A stretch of DNA of 64,000 bases from Olivibacter sitiensis DSM 17696 (lineage in GTDB: Bacteria; Bacteroidota; Bacteroidia; Sphingobacteriales; Sphingobacteriaceae), in contig NZ_ATZA01000006.1 in the NCBI RefSeq assembly GCF_000427965.1, positions 10,360 to 74,359 on the forward strand. Direction: 5' to 3'. A program made the position numbers and the translations under genes. This document shows positions 50,578 to 59,955 of the stretch, piece after piece (the first letter of the stretch is position 1; each line of letters starts with the position of its first letter). The notes beneath the pieces are model-generated. The model was not told the origin of the DNA. It worked only from the letters and a program-made list of their open reading frames with translations, and searched no databases.

Positions 50578-52908
50578 CTACAACTCCACGCCAACCCTTA
50601 AGGCCTTGAGTCCGCTTATTCCTTGTAACTCTTCGAGTTCTACTTTTTCGAGATCATCTTTCAGTATCTTTTTCCCTTGAAGATAGGATATATATGATCC
50701 GTATTCGTTCATGTCCTCTTCGTTTAGGAATACGATGGCGATTTTATCAGGTTGCGTCAGTCTTTCTTCCGAATCTTTCAGTCGGATTTTGTCAATCCGC
50801 TTTTTCACAATTTGATACCGTATGTTGTACGCCCCCTCTACATCAAAGCGCCTTTCGTCCATACGGAAACTGATATCTATGGCTGACGAGTTGACAAAGA
50901 TCAGTTGGGTGGTTTCCAATGCACGAGGCATATTCGGGACGATCTTGCTAGTCAGTTTGGTTATGGCAGCCATAGCGCTCAATTGCCATAGCCTGATGTT
51001 TTTTAGGTAGAGGTGATCGAAATGCTTATTGGGGCATATGGACTGGCCTATGTAAATATCGTATTCAACACCATCTGTCCTGAACTTTTCAAAATAGCAA
51101 GGATAGGATTGCTGCACCTCGTTGTTGAAGAGATCCAGATAGCCATTGATGGCGGCATTGACCATTTCTATGGATGACTCCAATGCCCGCCTTTGTGCAA
51201 AGCAAGCCCCCGTTTCAGGGTGTGTCTCTTTTTCGTAATGGGCTATGATTTCTCCTGCCTTTGGAATGATGGTTTTGAATACATCCAGACTTCGCTGGGT
51301 CTCCACCTCGATGAAGTGCTTCAGCCTATGCCTGATGTTGTCTATCGGCTCTGTGGCCAATTGTTGCAACCAAATCTCACAGTTGTATGTTATCTCATCA
51401 ATGATGGCAATATTTAACAAGTCGTTTAGCTTGTGAAGCGTCTCTATGAGCAGTTCCAATTGAAGCCTGAGGTCGTTAATATAGGCGGCATTGCGTTCTA
51501 TGGTAGAGTTGCGGATATCAATGGCGCCATATAAAGGGTAGACATCCTTGAAAAGGATAGGGCGAATGGTGGGTTTGGCTCCTTCTATTCTAGATTGTTT
51601 GAGGTAGTTCCATGCTTCCTCCATGAATTTCCATTCTACTGCGGGTTTTAGGGACGTGAATTTTTCCTTGATGATGCTTTCTATCTGATTGTTGAAAAGC
51701 TGTGTCTTGTCATATAGGAATTGCGCCAATAGCGATAAAACAGGTCTGAATCGAGCAAGTTGGGAACGGTCTATATAGTCGTCCATACTGTATATTTCCA
51801 GCAATCCCACTACTTGCTTGTAATGGTAGAGAGGGACACAAACGTATGATTTGATATCCAAGTTGGGCAAGTTGACCTTTAGTAAAGGCATTGGCTCGGT
51901 ATTTAAGCCCTCAACTTCATGTAAGATATTGACAGGCGTCTGTAGATACCTGTTGATTAATTCATGCCCCTGTTGTGCTCCCAAGCCGAGAGGAAGCTTG
52001 TCGAAGATGACGCTGCCTGCTACAAGTTCTTGGTCGTAAATGGGACTTCCATTGATTTTTAACAATGGCAAAAGCTTGATGTGTAGTTCTTTTCGCCCAC
52101 TGAGGATGTGCAGAGCGTTTTCCATCTCATGGTAGTCTCGCGTATCCGTAGACGAATGGCTGTCCAGGATGAGATCCTTGATGGTCTCCACGGTATGCTC
52201 AACACCTACGTCGACCAGACTGATGATGGAAAAGCCCTCAAACCTGAACTTTTCTATGGGTAGCAATTCTTGCAGCTGCCGCCAATCCACTTCTTGAAGA
52301 TTGTTCTGCCTGATTTGTTTGAAATTCAAGGGTGGCAAGTCTCCATTTGGGGAAACTTCGACAAATGTGTTATCTATCTTTACTTCAAAAAATAAGGGCA
52401 ATGATGTGCAGTCGTCGGGACACGAATAGATAAAGTTCTCAAATTCGATGGCTGGAATCCCATAGAGCCGTTCCAATATCAGGGAGTACATTTGAGGCAA
52501 TACCTTGGCTTCTTTCTTTTTGAGATAGTCTGTTCCCTCCTGATTGGTCAGTTCGGTATTGATGCGAGCGTAAAAGGTTTCCGTGCCAAAGAATATATTG
52601 GGATAAATAGGGAATGCCAAAGCCCAAAAAGTTTTGCTTTCGTCTTGCAGTGGAGAAATAAAAAGATTGGAAGCATAGGAAAACTCTTCCTTGAACTTGT
52701 CAACATTATCTATGCTCAATGGCCCAAATCGCTCTTCGGCCTTTCGGAATCTATCGAGTATAAAATCGAATATTTTTTGTTTGCTTGCTGAGCTGCTTGA
52801 ACGCAACTCCTCCAGCCTTTTCAAAAAGGGGCGAATGGAAAGGCGTATTTCAGGCCCGTTTTCCAAACCATTCTCCTGAGGGAATAGCTGTAACAGTTTC
52901 GTCTCCAT
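50578..52908 (-). CDS. GAF-domain protein of unknown function, last gene of a four-gene operon
   Basis: 776-residue cytoplasmic-looking protein without signal peptide or membrane segment. A GAF-like segment lies near residues 320-400 (NRYLQTPVNILHEVEGLN, YVCVPLYHYKQVVGLLEIYSMDDYIDRSQLARFRPVLSLLAQFLYD), a fold that binds small molecules or cyclic nucleotides. A second, C-terminal half (KQSRIEGAKPTIRPILFKDVYPLYGAIDIRNSTIERNAAYINDL and later a helical stretch) contains the phrase LYGAIDIRNST, reminiscent of the class III nucleotidyl cyclase opening (x-D-I-x-x-S/F-T), but no full cyclase core was recognised. No histidine-kinase motifs. It follows the barrel fusion gene by 11 bases. Function unknown. 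Confidence 0.7.
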   Translation of the reverse strand: METKLLQLFPQENGLENGPEIRLSIRPFLKRLEELRSSSSASKQKIFDFILDRFRKAEERFGPLSIDNVDKFKEEFSYASNLFISPLQDESKTFWALAFPIYPNIFFGTETFYARINTELTNQEGTDYLKKKEAKVLPQMYSLILERLYGIPAIEFENFIYSCPDDCTSLPLFFEVKIDNTFVEVSPNGDLPPLNFKQIRQNNLQEVDWRQLQELLPIEKFRFEGFSIISLVDVGVEHTVETIKDLILDSHSSTDTRDYHEMENALHILSGRKELHIKLLPLLKINGSPIYDQELVAGSVIFDKLPLGLGAQQGHELINRYLQTPVNILHEVEGLNTEPMPLLKVNLPNLDIKSYVCVPLYHYKQVVGLLEIYSMDDYIDRSQLARFRPVLSLLAQFLYDKTQLFNNQIESIIKEKFTSLKPAVEWKFMEEAWNYLKQSRIEGAKPTIRPILFKDVYPLYGAIDIRNSTIERNAAYINDLRLQLELLIETLHKLNDLLNIAIIDEITYNCEIWLQQLATEPIDNIRHRLKHFIEVETQRSLDVFKTIIPKAGEIIAHYEKETHPETGACFAQRRALESSIEMVNAAINGYLDLFNNEVQQSYPCYFEKFRTDGVEYDIYIGQSICPNKHFDHLYLKNIRLWQLSAMAAITKLTSKIVPNMPRALETTQLIFVNSSAIDISFRMDERRFDVEGAYNIRYQIVKKRIDKIRLKDSEERLTQPDKIAIVFLNEEDMNEYGSYISYLQGKKILKDDLEKVELEELQGISGLKALRVGVEL

Positions 52909-52919
52909 AGTTCAAATTC

Positions 52920-55900
52920 TTAGAAGCGGAATCCCATGGTTAGGTAGGGATACCACCCTTCTTGCGAACGGCCCGCCACCACTTGTATCACGGCAATCTT
53001 TGCAGGAGCATAATACAGGCCGCCACCTAAGGCATGCTTCATTTTTTCGTCATCGCGATCGCTGCTCCACACCTTGCCCACGTCGTAAAAGGCCGTGATG
53101 CCCAGTTGTCCCGGCAGTAAATAACTGCCTATATCTGCCAATCTCATCCTTGCCTCCGCATTGTTGTAAAACAATTGCTCTCCAGCAAATCGAAATTGCC
53201 TATAGCCCCAGAGGTTGCCATGGCCACCTAGGAAAAGGGATTGATAGAAGGTTTCCTTGCCAAGGATAGCCGCCCCGCCTATACGATTGGCAAAAGTAAT
53301 AGAATTTCTTAGAATGGGCACAAAGAGTGCGAGGTCGGCGCTAATCTTGACATAAGATTTAGAATACGCGTTCAATCCGGTATAGGCACTTACGTTGGTG
53401 TGTATATATCCCCCTGAGGTGGGGATGAGTGTGTTGTCCCTTTTGTCTTTCACGAAATCGGCCACAAGGCCGGCAAAGGCCTTGTTCTTGCTCACCGTAA
53501 GGCTATCGTACGTATAGAGTGCCTGCGGCTGCGTGATCAGCCTACCGGCGTTTTGGCTGGGTGAAAAATGATAATATTGTAGGGTAGGGCCCAGTGTCAA
53601 GCTGGTTTTATCCCGCATCTCCCAAAGGAAGGATGGCGTCAAATCGTATAGATGGAAACGGGCACGGTAATAGCTCATGGGAAAATCCTTGTTGTATTCG
53701 GAAGCGCTTCCCAAACCGAAAAAGTTCTGCGTGTTGGGGGCTAGTGCGCTAGCTTTAAGCAAGAAGTCCGCTCGCCCGATGGCGTCTTTCCAATGGCCAA
53801 GGTAATTGATCCGGAAAGCACCATTTCTGAGGGAACCTGCCACGGTGAGCTGTTGCGTGTGTGTAAAAGGTATCTTCCTAAACCCTTTTTGCTGGCTGTA
53901 TCTAAATCCACCACCTATGAGGAGGCCATCGTCTGCATTGTAGCCCAATGTGGCTAATGGATACCATACATTGTAGAGATTAGTTTCTACATAGCGTGTG
54001 TTCAAGGTGTCAGAAGAACTTCGGATTTTCAGTTTTTCTGTTCGCCCAATGTAGCTGGTTGTGTTCGGCTTGTCGTAAACCCTGATTGGTTTGTTTGCGT
54101 TTTCCACTTGAAACTGCTTATTTCCTGTGCCACCGACAATTCTGATCTTGATGGGAGAATGCTTGATATCTACGAAAACACTATCGTCACCGTTGGACAG
54201 ATAGATGCGTATTTCCTTGGTCAAGGTGGGTGAATAAGTAGCGTCCATCAACTTTCTCTTTACTTCATCGGCCTTGTTTATTTTTCGGACTACTAACTTT
54301 ACTGAACCACTGTCGCCATCCGTGATATGAACTAGTTCATGTTTGTTGCTCAAGCGGATATCGACTATTTCGTGGATGAATCGATAGTAGTTGTCCATGG
54401 CCTGTGGGATATTGTCCCGTCTTTCCTTTAGTTTTTGGAACAGTTCCTCGTACCTCAATTCGTAGATGGCTTTTGGCAGTCTCATCACGCTTTCGTGGAG
54501 CACGCTGTCTGTCATATCGGATACAAATTCCCGAGCTAAGTCCATCCACTCTTGGTGCGAAAATTGACTTTTGTAGTGTGCGTTTAGGAAATCGGATTTG
54601 ATGAGCGAGTATTTGGGACTTTTGATTTGGGAGTCAAATGCTTGCATGGTAGGCAATATCCAAGGCTGGGATACTATTTTTGGGAAAAAGCCGTCAGTCA
54701 TGCGGAAGGCTTGGTCTCGGTCTCTTGGTACACCTAGATAATCTTTGTCGCCTTTCTCATTGGTGTCTTTCCACCTCCATTGATCCTCGTGCCTATCCCA
54801 GTCGCCAATTAATAGGTCGAGCATCCTTGCGCGGAGGAAATTCTTCGCTTTATAGACGTCGTCGTTATCATTGTGAAGCTTCTTGAGCATTTTTACGGTA
54901 TTGTCCGACTTGCCCAGAGGCTCTCGTTCTTCCACCAGGCAGAGCATATTGGAAAAAACAGCATTATAGCCGCCAAGGGCAGGATCTGGCGCCACTATAC
55001 CAATGATGGGGTTGGTATGCGGCACTTCTACGGCATCGGCCAAAGGCGGCACCATGAGTGCTGCGTAGGGATGCTGGGCACTGTTGGCATCATCTAAAAA
55101 GTTTTGGGCAAAGGTGTGCAGGAGCTCATCTGGGAGCAACGCGTCTGTACTTTTGTTGACGCTCCGCATCACCCATTGCTTGCCCGTTTTGTCTTCCAAT
55201 CGCAAGGATTTGGTTTGCATGCCCCCTCCTCTTTTAATGGGGCTGAGACCACCGGCAAATTGCGATGCCCGAATGATGGGGACCGTGGTAGCTTGTGCCC
55301 ATTCTTTCCGATAGTTTTCTCCGAACAATTTCCGGTGCGTTTTGCCAACTTTATCGTACGCTTCATTGGCGACGGTTAGTACGCTATCCACATCGGCATA
55401 AAGATTTTGGATGGTATCTTGAATGGTGTCTGGCGTATAAGGATTGTGATAGGCATAGCTTTTTACGAATTCGTTTTCTTTGGAGAGAAAGGAGTAGAAC
55501 GTGATCCGTGTGCTTTGGTCCTCTAGGTAGTCATAAACGACGAAACCTGGCCGCCCCGAACTATAGACGGCGCGCTTTCCGCGCAGCAAATTGGCAGATT
55601 TGTTTGCTCCTGTGATGCTTTGGATATTGCCGTCTTCTGTTTGTATGAGTTGTTGTCCCTTTTCGTGACTGGAGAAAAGGTAGATGTTGTGCTGTTGATC
55701 CATGATGTCTTCCATGGCATCAATCCATCTGCTATATTGGGGTTGGCGCAAATCTTGTTCGCTGGAAAATAGGGTGGATCGACCAAGGGGATATAAAGAG
55801 CCAATAATTGGGAGCGGAATATAGAGGTTTTTATTGAGGTTGGTCAGTGGAAAAAGATGATCTTTCCATGTGTAATAGCCGCCACGGTGCCCATACGAGG

Positions 55901-56522
55901 CAACGGGATGGTGAGTGACCAACAAGATGGTCTTCTTTCTGTTGAGATAGAGCAGTTCCTCGATTTTGTCCAAGACGTCCTGCTTGGTGTCGCAGTCGCA
56001 ATCGTCGTCGTCATTGTTCATATCCGTCGGTTGGATAAGCCAATTGCTATCGAACGACAGGGCCACCAAGTTGCTATCAAGCTGGAAAAGTTGTGGGTCT
56101 GGACAGCCATTCTTTGGAATCAAGTGTACCCATGTGCTATCTGCATTGGCTTTTAGATAATCTTCCAGCGTTTGCAATTCGTGCCAACTGGGTTGGTTTC
56201 CCCAATCTCTCTCGCCGCTTAGCATGAAGACGGATGTCTCTTTGTTCTCAAATGGTTTGAAAAGCCGACTTAATGCCTGATATCCTTGTTTTTTTTCTGT
56301 TACCTTTTGGCTGCCTAAATAAAAAACAGTGCTGCTTTTGGCTATGAGCATATCTTCGACTTTCGATATGATCTTCTCTTGCAATGCCGTATCACCTCCC
56401 GTTGGCCCGATGAAAATTGCTCGGTGCTTGATAGCCGTTTGGGCCAATAAGATGGCTGGGCAGCTAAAAATGCCAATGAACAAAAGTGTTACGTAAAACC
56501 ATATGGGACGACATTGCTTCAT
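52920..56522 (-). CDS. Metallophosphatase-like / atypical-kinase-like / BamA-type barrel fusion protein
   Basis: 1200 residues, start at ATG 56522 (signal MKQCRPIWFYVTLLFIGIFS...LLAQ); the neighbour's stop lies one base upstream. Three parts: (1) residues about 33-400, a calcineurin-like phosphatase fold with weakened metal motifs (GERDW at 103-107 where GNHDW is usual, VTHHP at 203-206, SHEK at 285-288 where GHxH is usual) and an Asp-rich insert NNDDDDCDCD; (2) about 410-800, with KQWVMRSVNKS, LGGYNAVF, and a segment LIGDWDRHEDQWRW (Asp576) followed by VPRDRDQAF (Asp601, Asp603), like the catalytic and metal loops of FAM20/HipA-type kinases; (3) about 840-1200, a surface-antigen/BamA barrel with GGHGNLWGYRQFRFAGEQLFYNNAEARM and terminal F. 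Family relatives in Bacteroidota are usually annotated only by the barrel or phosphatase. Confidence 0.8.
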   Translation of the reverse strand: MKQCRPIWFYVTLLFIGIFSCPAILLAQTAIKHRAIFIGPTGGDTALQEKIISKVEDMLIAKSSTVFYLGSQKVTEKKQGYQALSRLFKPFENKETSVFMLSGERDWGNQPSWHELQTLEDYLKANADSTWVHLIPKNGCPDPQLFQLDSNLVALSFDSNWLIQPTDMNNDDDDCDCDTKQDVLDKIEELLYLNRKKTILLVTHHPVASYGHRGGYYTWKDHLFPLTNLNKNLYIPLPIIGSLYPLGRSTLFSSEQDLRQPQYSRWIDAMEDIMDQQHNIYLFSSHEKGQQLIQTEDGNIQSITGANKSANLLRGKRAVYSSGRPGFVVYDYLEDQSTRITFYSFLSKENEFVKSYAYHNPYTPDTIQDTIQNLYADVDSVLTVANEAYDKVGKTHRKLFGENYRKEWAQATTVPIIRASQFAGGLSPIKRGGGMQTKSLRLEDKTGKQWVMRSVNKSTDALLPDELLHTFAQNFLDDANSAQHPYAALMVPPLADAVEVPHTNPIIGIVAPDPALGGYNAVFSNMLCLVEEREPLGKSDNTVKMLKKLHNDNDDVYKAKNFLRARMLDLLIGDWDRHEDQWRWKDTNEKGDKDYLGVPRDRDQAFRMTDGFFPKIVSQPWILPTMQAFDSQIKSPKYSLIKSDFLNAHYKSQFSHQEWMDLAREFVSDMTDSVLHESVMRLPKAIYELRYEELFQKLKERRDNIPQAMDNYYRFIHEIVDIRLSNKHELVHITDGDSGSVKLVVRKINKADEVKRKLMDATYSPTLTKEIRIYLSNGDDSVFVDIKHSPIKIRIVGGTGNKQFQVENANKPIRVYDKPNTTSYIGRTEKLKIRSSSDTLNTRYVETNLYNVWYPLATLGYNADDGLLIGGGFRYSQQKGFRKIPFTHTQQLTVAGSLRNGAFRINYLGHWKDAIGRADFLLKASALAPNTQNFFGLGSASEYNKDFPMSYYRARFHLYDLTPSFLWEMRDKTSLTLGPTLQYYHFSPSQNAGRLITQPQALYTYDSLTVSKNKAFAGLVADFVKDKRDNTLIPTSGGYIHTNVSAYTGLNAYSKSYVKISADLALFVPILRNSITFANRIGGAAILGKETFYQSLFLGGHGNLWGYRQFRFAGEQLFYNNAEARMRLADIGSYLLPGQLGITAFYDVGKVWSSDRDDEKMKHALGGGLYYAPAKIAVIQVVAGRSQEGWYPYLTMGFRF

Positions 56523-56523
56523 G

Positions 56524-57417
56524 CTACCGTAAGTCAAATTTTAAAATGGTACCCGTCTTGTTCTTTCCATAAGCTTCATTGCTGATGTAGAGGTTGCCTT
56601 TACTGTCGAAGGCAATGCCTTCTGGTTGCGGGAAGAGATTGGAATCTAATTTGTAGAGGGCCTTTATATTCCAGTTTTTGTCGGTAACTACCAGCAGTTT
56701 GTCTATGGATGAAAGGATGTACCATTCATTGGTATGGCTGTTTTTTGCCAAGGCTGAGGGTCTTAGCACTTTGCCTTTCAAGGCATTTTTTAGCATAGGG
56801 TGATCATTGTCGACAGCAAAACTGCCTGAGGATACGAGCTGATTGTCGTCTGTCATCTGAAAGATATGCCCCGATGTCTGTTTTGCCTTCCTATCGGCGC
56901 TGCAGGTTTTGCAAAGGGTGTATATCAGATGAGTTGCTGGATCGGTTGCGATACTTTCATACTCACCTTTGGGCAATAGGTTCTTCCATGTCTTTACCTC
57001 GGTGATTTCCTGGGAATTCTTTGATGCAAAGGGAAAAGAGAATAGGGTGCCGTCGCTGCGAAGCACTATAAAATTGTCCTTGCAAATAGTAAGGTCTTCG
57101 TAATCGCCCTTTTTTCCGAATTTGGCTTCCCGAGTTCCCTTGCTTATCGGGTCAATAGAAAAGAGAATGCCGTCTTCATCCTGTTGGGCATATAAAGTGT
57201 CGTCTTTTTGAGGGTAGAAGCATATGCCCGATACCTCCCTTAGCTTTTTGTGAAGCTGTATCGAAGTAGTTGGCCGGTTTAGATCAAATACCTCCGGGCT
57301 GTCGTATGGCTCGTGTTTCTTTTGTGCGCAAGCCTCCATGCCTGTTAAAAGGCATACAGCTAAGCCGTATCTACTTATGAATATGCCTGTTTCTCTAAAA
57401 AAGGAGCGTAAGGTCAT
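56524..57417 (-). CDS. SdiA-regulated-type beta-propeller lipoprotein
   Basis: 297-residue exported protein; signal ends in a lipobox MEAC, so probably a lipoprotein. Repeating blades (REVSGICFYPQKDDTLYAQQDEDG, GEYESIATDPATHLIYTLCKTCS, LFPQPEGIAFDSKGNLYISNEAYGKNKTGTILKF) match the SdiA-regulated/YjiK-like propeller family. Cysteines CKTCS are unusual for it. It ends one base before the start of the barrel fusion gene and starts 13 bases after the HD/Pycsar-type gene, so these are translated together. Ligand unknown. Confidence 0.82.
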   Translation of the reverse strand: MTLRSFFRETGIFISRYGLAVCLLTGMEACAQKKHEPYDSPEVFDLNRPTTSIQLHKKLREVSGICFYPQKDDTLYAQQDEDGILFSIDPISKGTREAKFGKKGDYEDLTICKDNFIVLRSDGTLFSFPFASKNSQEITEVKTWKNLLPKGEYESIATDPATHLIYTLCKTCSADRKAKQTSGHIFQMTDDNQLVSSGSFAVDNDHPMLKNALKGKVLRPSALAKNSHTNEWYILSSIDKLLVVTDKNWNIKALYKLDSNLFPQPEGIAFDSKGNLYISNEAYGKNKTGTILKFDLR

Positions 57418-57430
57418 CGTCTGTTAAGAG

Positions 57431-58606
57431 TTAATCGTTCATGATAATGGCTACAACATAAGCTAAAATCGCCGCGATGAGGCCAAACATGAATATGCTA
57501 TAGGCCAGACGCAGCAAGCGGTATTTTCTACCCAATACTACTCCCTGGGAGTAAACGTCCTTGGTAAGTGTGCCGTATAGGAATTCGCGGTCTTCCATCA
57601 CTTGTTGCATACCTGCTGTGTACTTGTCAAAAGGCATTTTGTAGAAATTGCCAAAAAAAAGCAGGTTGACACTTTTGTTTTTCACTTCTTCTGCGGTAAA
57701 TTCCCCAGATGGGATTTTGGGCCTAGTGGCCAATATGGCAATGACTATAGTAGTAAGGCAAATGCCCAAAAGCAAAAAGGTAGGGATGGTCAGGTTGTCG
57801 CTGTCGTCCAAATGACGGAGCAACAAGGAGATAACGGCAGAAAGGATGATGGAATTGACCGTGATGAGTATATTGGCCTTGTTGTCTGCCATATCACTCA
57901 AGCGCTGATTGTTTGTCGACGTGGTCCTGAACATGGTCTCTATGCCCCTGTCTGGTCTTTTCAGATCTTCGTTTTTCTTTTTCTTCTCCTCGTCTAGGGA
58001 CTCTATAAGGGCTTTTTTCTTTAGGTTGGCTAGGTTTTGCGCTTTCTTTTCATTCAACAAATGTTGGCAATAGTCTGTATGGTAGTGATGTGTTTCCAAC
58101 AAAGCAATAGTATGCTTTCTCCATTGGGATTTGTCCAGTGCGCCATCGAGGTTGAGTTCTGCCTCCTTGCGCATAAGCTTGTTCTTACTTGGGAAATCAT
58201 CACAGCCCAAGTGAAATAGGTCTGCGTCGCAGACGATCTCTTCTAAGAGATTTCTGGGGCTCTGGGGCATTTTTGTGGAGAGGATGCATCCTTTTACCGC
58301 TTCTGTTAATTCATTGTCGTCGGTATGTTGCTTTAAAAAATCTTCCGCAAGCTGCGCGCTCCTCAGTTCGTGGTTTTCCTTATAGCCATTGAAGTAACCA
58401 ATATCATGGAATTGTGCGGCAAGAGTTACAATGGCCAATTCCCGCTCGTTGAGTGGGTAGTGAGCGGCAATTTGTTGAACGGTTTTTACTACATCCAAGG
58501 TATGCTCTTGGTTGTGGTAAACCAAGGTCGGCGATGGGTGGTTCTGCACAAAATCCTTAACCCAGGCGGATGCCTGATCAATGAGCTGACTGTATTCTAC
58601 TATCAT
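57431..58606 (-). CDS. HD-domain protein fused to a Pycsar-type (DUF5706) membrane effector
   Basis: 391 residues. N-terminal HD phosphohydrolase domain (1-185): His31 and His35 in YHNQEHT, His67-Asp68 in AAQFHDIGYF, and Asp128 in VCDAD, the H...HD...D metal set, so nucleotide hydrolysis is plausible. A charged coiled-coil-like linker (190-220, ESLDEEKKKKNEDLKRPDR) joins it to the DUF5706 region (MFRTTSTNNQRLSDMADNKANIL), the domain now called PycTM in Pycsar antiphage systems, with membrane segments at about 246-264, 273-294 and 366-389. No pyrimidine cyclase gene is in the window. First gene of the four-gene operon. Confidence 0.85.
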   Translation of the reverse strand: MIVEYSQLIDQASAWVKDFVQNHPSPTLVYHNQEHTLDVVKTVQQIAAHYPLNERELAIVTLAAQFHDIGYFNGYKENHELRSAQLAEDFLKQHTDDNELTEAVKGCILSTKMPQSPRNLLEEIVCDADLFHLGCDDFPSKNKLMRKEAELNLDGALDKSQWRKHTIALLETHHYHTDYCQHLLNEKKAQNLANLKKKALIESLDEEKKKKNEDLKRPDRGIETMFRTTSTNNQRLSDMADNKANILITVNSIILSAVISLLLRHLDDSDNLTIPTFLLLGICLTTIVIAILATRPKIPSGEFTAEEVKNKSVNLLFFGNFYKMPFDKYTAGMQQVMEDREFLYGTLTKDVYSQGVVLGRKYRLLRLAYSIFMFGLIAAILAYVVAIIMND

Positions 58607-58623
58607 GTTGATGCTGCAAATAA

Positions 58624-58631
58624 CAAAGATA
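58624..58631 (-). promoter_or_regulatory. Candidate -7 element of the four-gene operon
   Basis: Reads TATCTTTG on the minus strand, a perfect TAnnTTTG, ending 17 bases before the ATG at 58606. No TTG at the right distance further upstream, so it may need an activator or be weak. Confidence 0.4.
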
Positions 58632-58685
58632 GAGAATATCTATGCTAGTAGTTGCAGGGGACGCCCCAGAAAAGGAAGAAAAGAC

Positions 58686-58742
58686 AAAAAAAGGCATACA
58701 AAACAAACGTTGTTCGTTCTATATGCCTTTTTCATTGCTAAA
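58686..58742 (-). terminator. Intrinsic terminator of kbl/tdh
   Basis: 11-bp perfect stem on the minus strand (AAAAAGGCATA / TATGCCTTTTT, with two more T after it) enclosing a nearly palindromic loop region; it starts six bases past the kbl stop. It isolates the threonine genes from the HD/Pycsar operon. Confidence 0.85.
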
Positions 58743-58748
58743 GCGGTA

Positions 58749-59936
58749 CTATTGAATGGCACCTAGTTCGCGGCCTACTTTGGTAAAGGCGGCAATCGCC
58801 TTGTCGAGGTGCTGGCGCTCGTGCCCAGCAGAAATCTGCACTCGGATGCGGGCCTTGTCCTTGGGTACTACGGGATAGAAGAAACCGATAACGTAAATGC
58901 CCTCATCCAATAACTTGGCTGCAAATTCCTGTGCCAATTTGGCATCATAGAGCATGATGGGTACTATGGGGTGCACACCTGGGACGATGTCAAATCCTGC
59001 GGCCGTCATTTGCTCGCGGAAATAGGTGGTGTTTTCTTCCAGTTTGTCGCGCAGGGCGGTGGAACTACTCAGCAGATCCAAGACCCTGATGGAAGCTCCC
59101 ACGATGGCCGGTGCCACGGTGTTGGAAAACAGGTAAGGCCTTGAACGCTGGCGCAATATTTCCACGATTTCCTTTTTGGCTGCCGTGAAGCCACCAGAAG
59201 CGCCACCCAATGCCTTGCCATAGGTGCCAGTAATGATATCTATACGGCCTATGACATTGCAATACTCCTGTGAGCCGCGTCCGGTCCTGCCGACGAAGCC
59301 CGTGGCATGGCTTTCATCCACCATCACCAGGGCACCATATTGCTCGGCCAAATCACATATTTTGTCCAGCTGGGCAATGGTGCCGTCCATGGAAAACACA
59401 CCGTCTGTGACGATAATCACTCTGCGGCTACCTTTGGCTGCCTTCAATTGCTCTTCCAGGTCGGCCATGTCGTTGTTTTTGTAACGAAAGCGCTTGGCCT
59501 TACATAGGCGCACGCCATCTATGATGGAGGCGTGATTGAGCTCATCGGATATGATAGCATCGTCGGCACCAAACAGGGGTTCGAAAACACCGCCATTGGC
59601 ATCAAATGCAGCGGCGTATAAAATGCAGTCTTCCATGCCGAGAAATTCGGCGGTTTTTCTCTCCAGCTCTTTGTGAATGTCTTGGGTGCCGCAGATGAAG
59701 CGTACCGACGACATGCCAAATCCGTGTGTTTCTATGGCTTCAATGCCGGCCTTGATGACCTCTGGATGGGAAGATAGTCCAAGGTAATTATTTGCGCAGA
59801 AATTAAGGACTTCCTTGCCAGCCGTGGTATTGATGGTGGCAGCTTGGGGCGTAGTGATAATACGTTCGCTTTTATAAAGCCCTGCTTCTTTTATTTCTTC
59901 CAGTTCTTGTTGAAGTTGTTCTTTGATATTGTACAT
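58749..59936 (-). CDS. kbl: Glycine C-acetyltransferase (2-amino-3-ketobutyrate CoA ligase)
   Basis: PLP enzyme of the alpha-oxoamine synthase family: converts 2-amino-3-ketobutyrate and CoA to glycine and acetyl-CoA, the second step of threonine breakdown. Sequence marks: [56 protein letters not shown], and [13 protein letters not shown] with the PLP Lys241. 395 residues, standard length. Cytoplasmic. Lies downstream of tdh in the same direction, separated by a 76-base gap that contains the heptamer repeat. Confidence 0.96.
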   Translation of the reverse strand: MYNIKEQLQQELEEIKEAGLYKSERIITTPQAATINTTAGKEVLNFCANNYLGLSSHPEVIKAGIEAIETHGFGMSSVRFICGTQDIHKELERKTAEFLGMEDCILYAAAFDANGGVFEPLFGADDAIISDELNHASIIDGVRLCKAKRFRYKNNDMADLEEQLKAAKGSRRVIIVTDGVFSMDGTIAQLDKICDLAEQYGALVMVDESHATGFVGRTGRGSQEYCNVIGRIDIITGTYGKALGGASGGFTAAKKEIVEILRQRSRPYLFSNTVAPAIVGASIRVLDLLSSSTALRDKLEENTTYFREQMTAAGFDIVPGVHPIVPIMLYDAKLAQEFAAKLLDEGIYVIGFFYPVVPKDKARIRVQISAGHERQHLDKAIAAFTKVGRELGAIQ

Positions 59937-59955
59937 GGTTGAAAATTAATTATAA

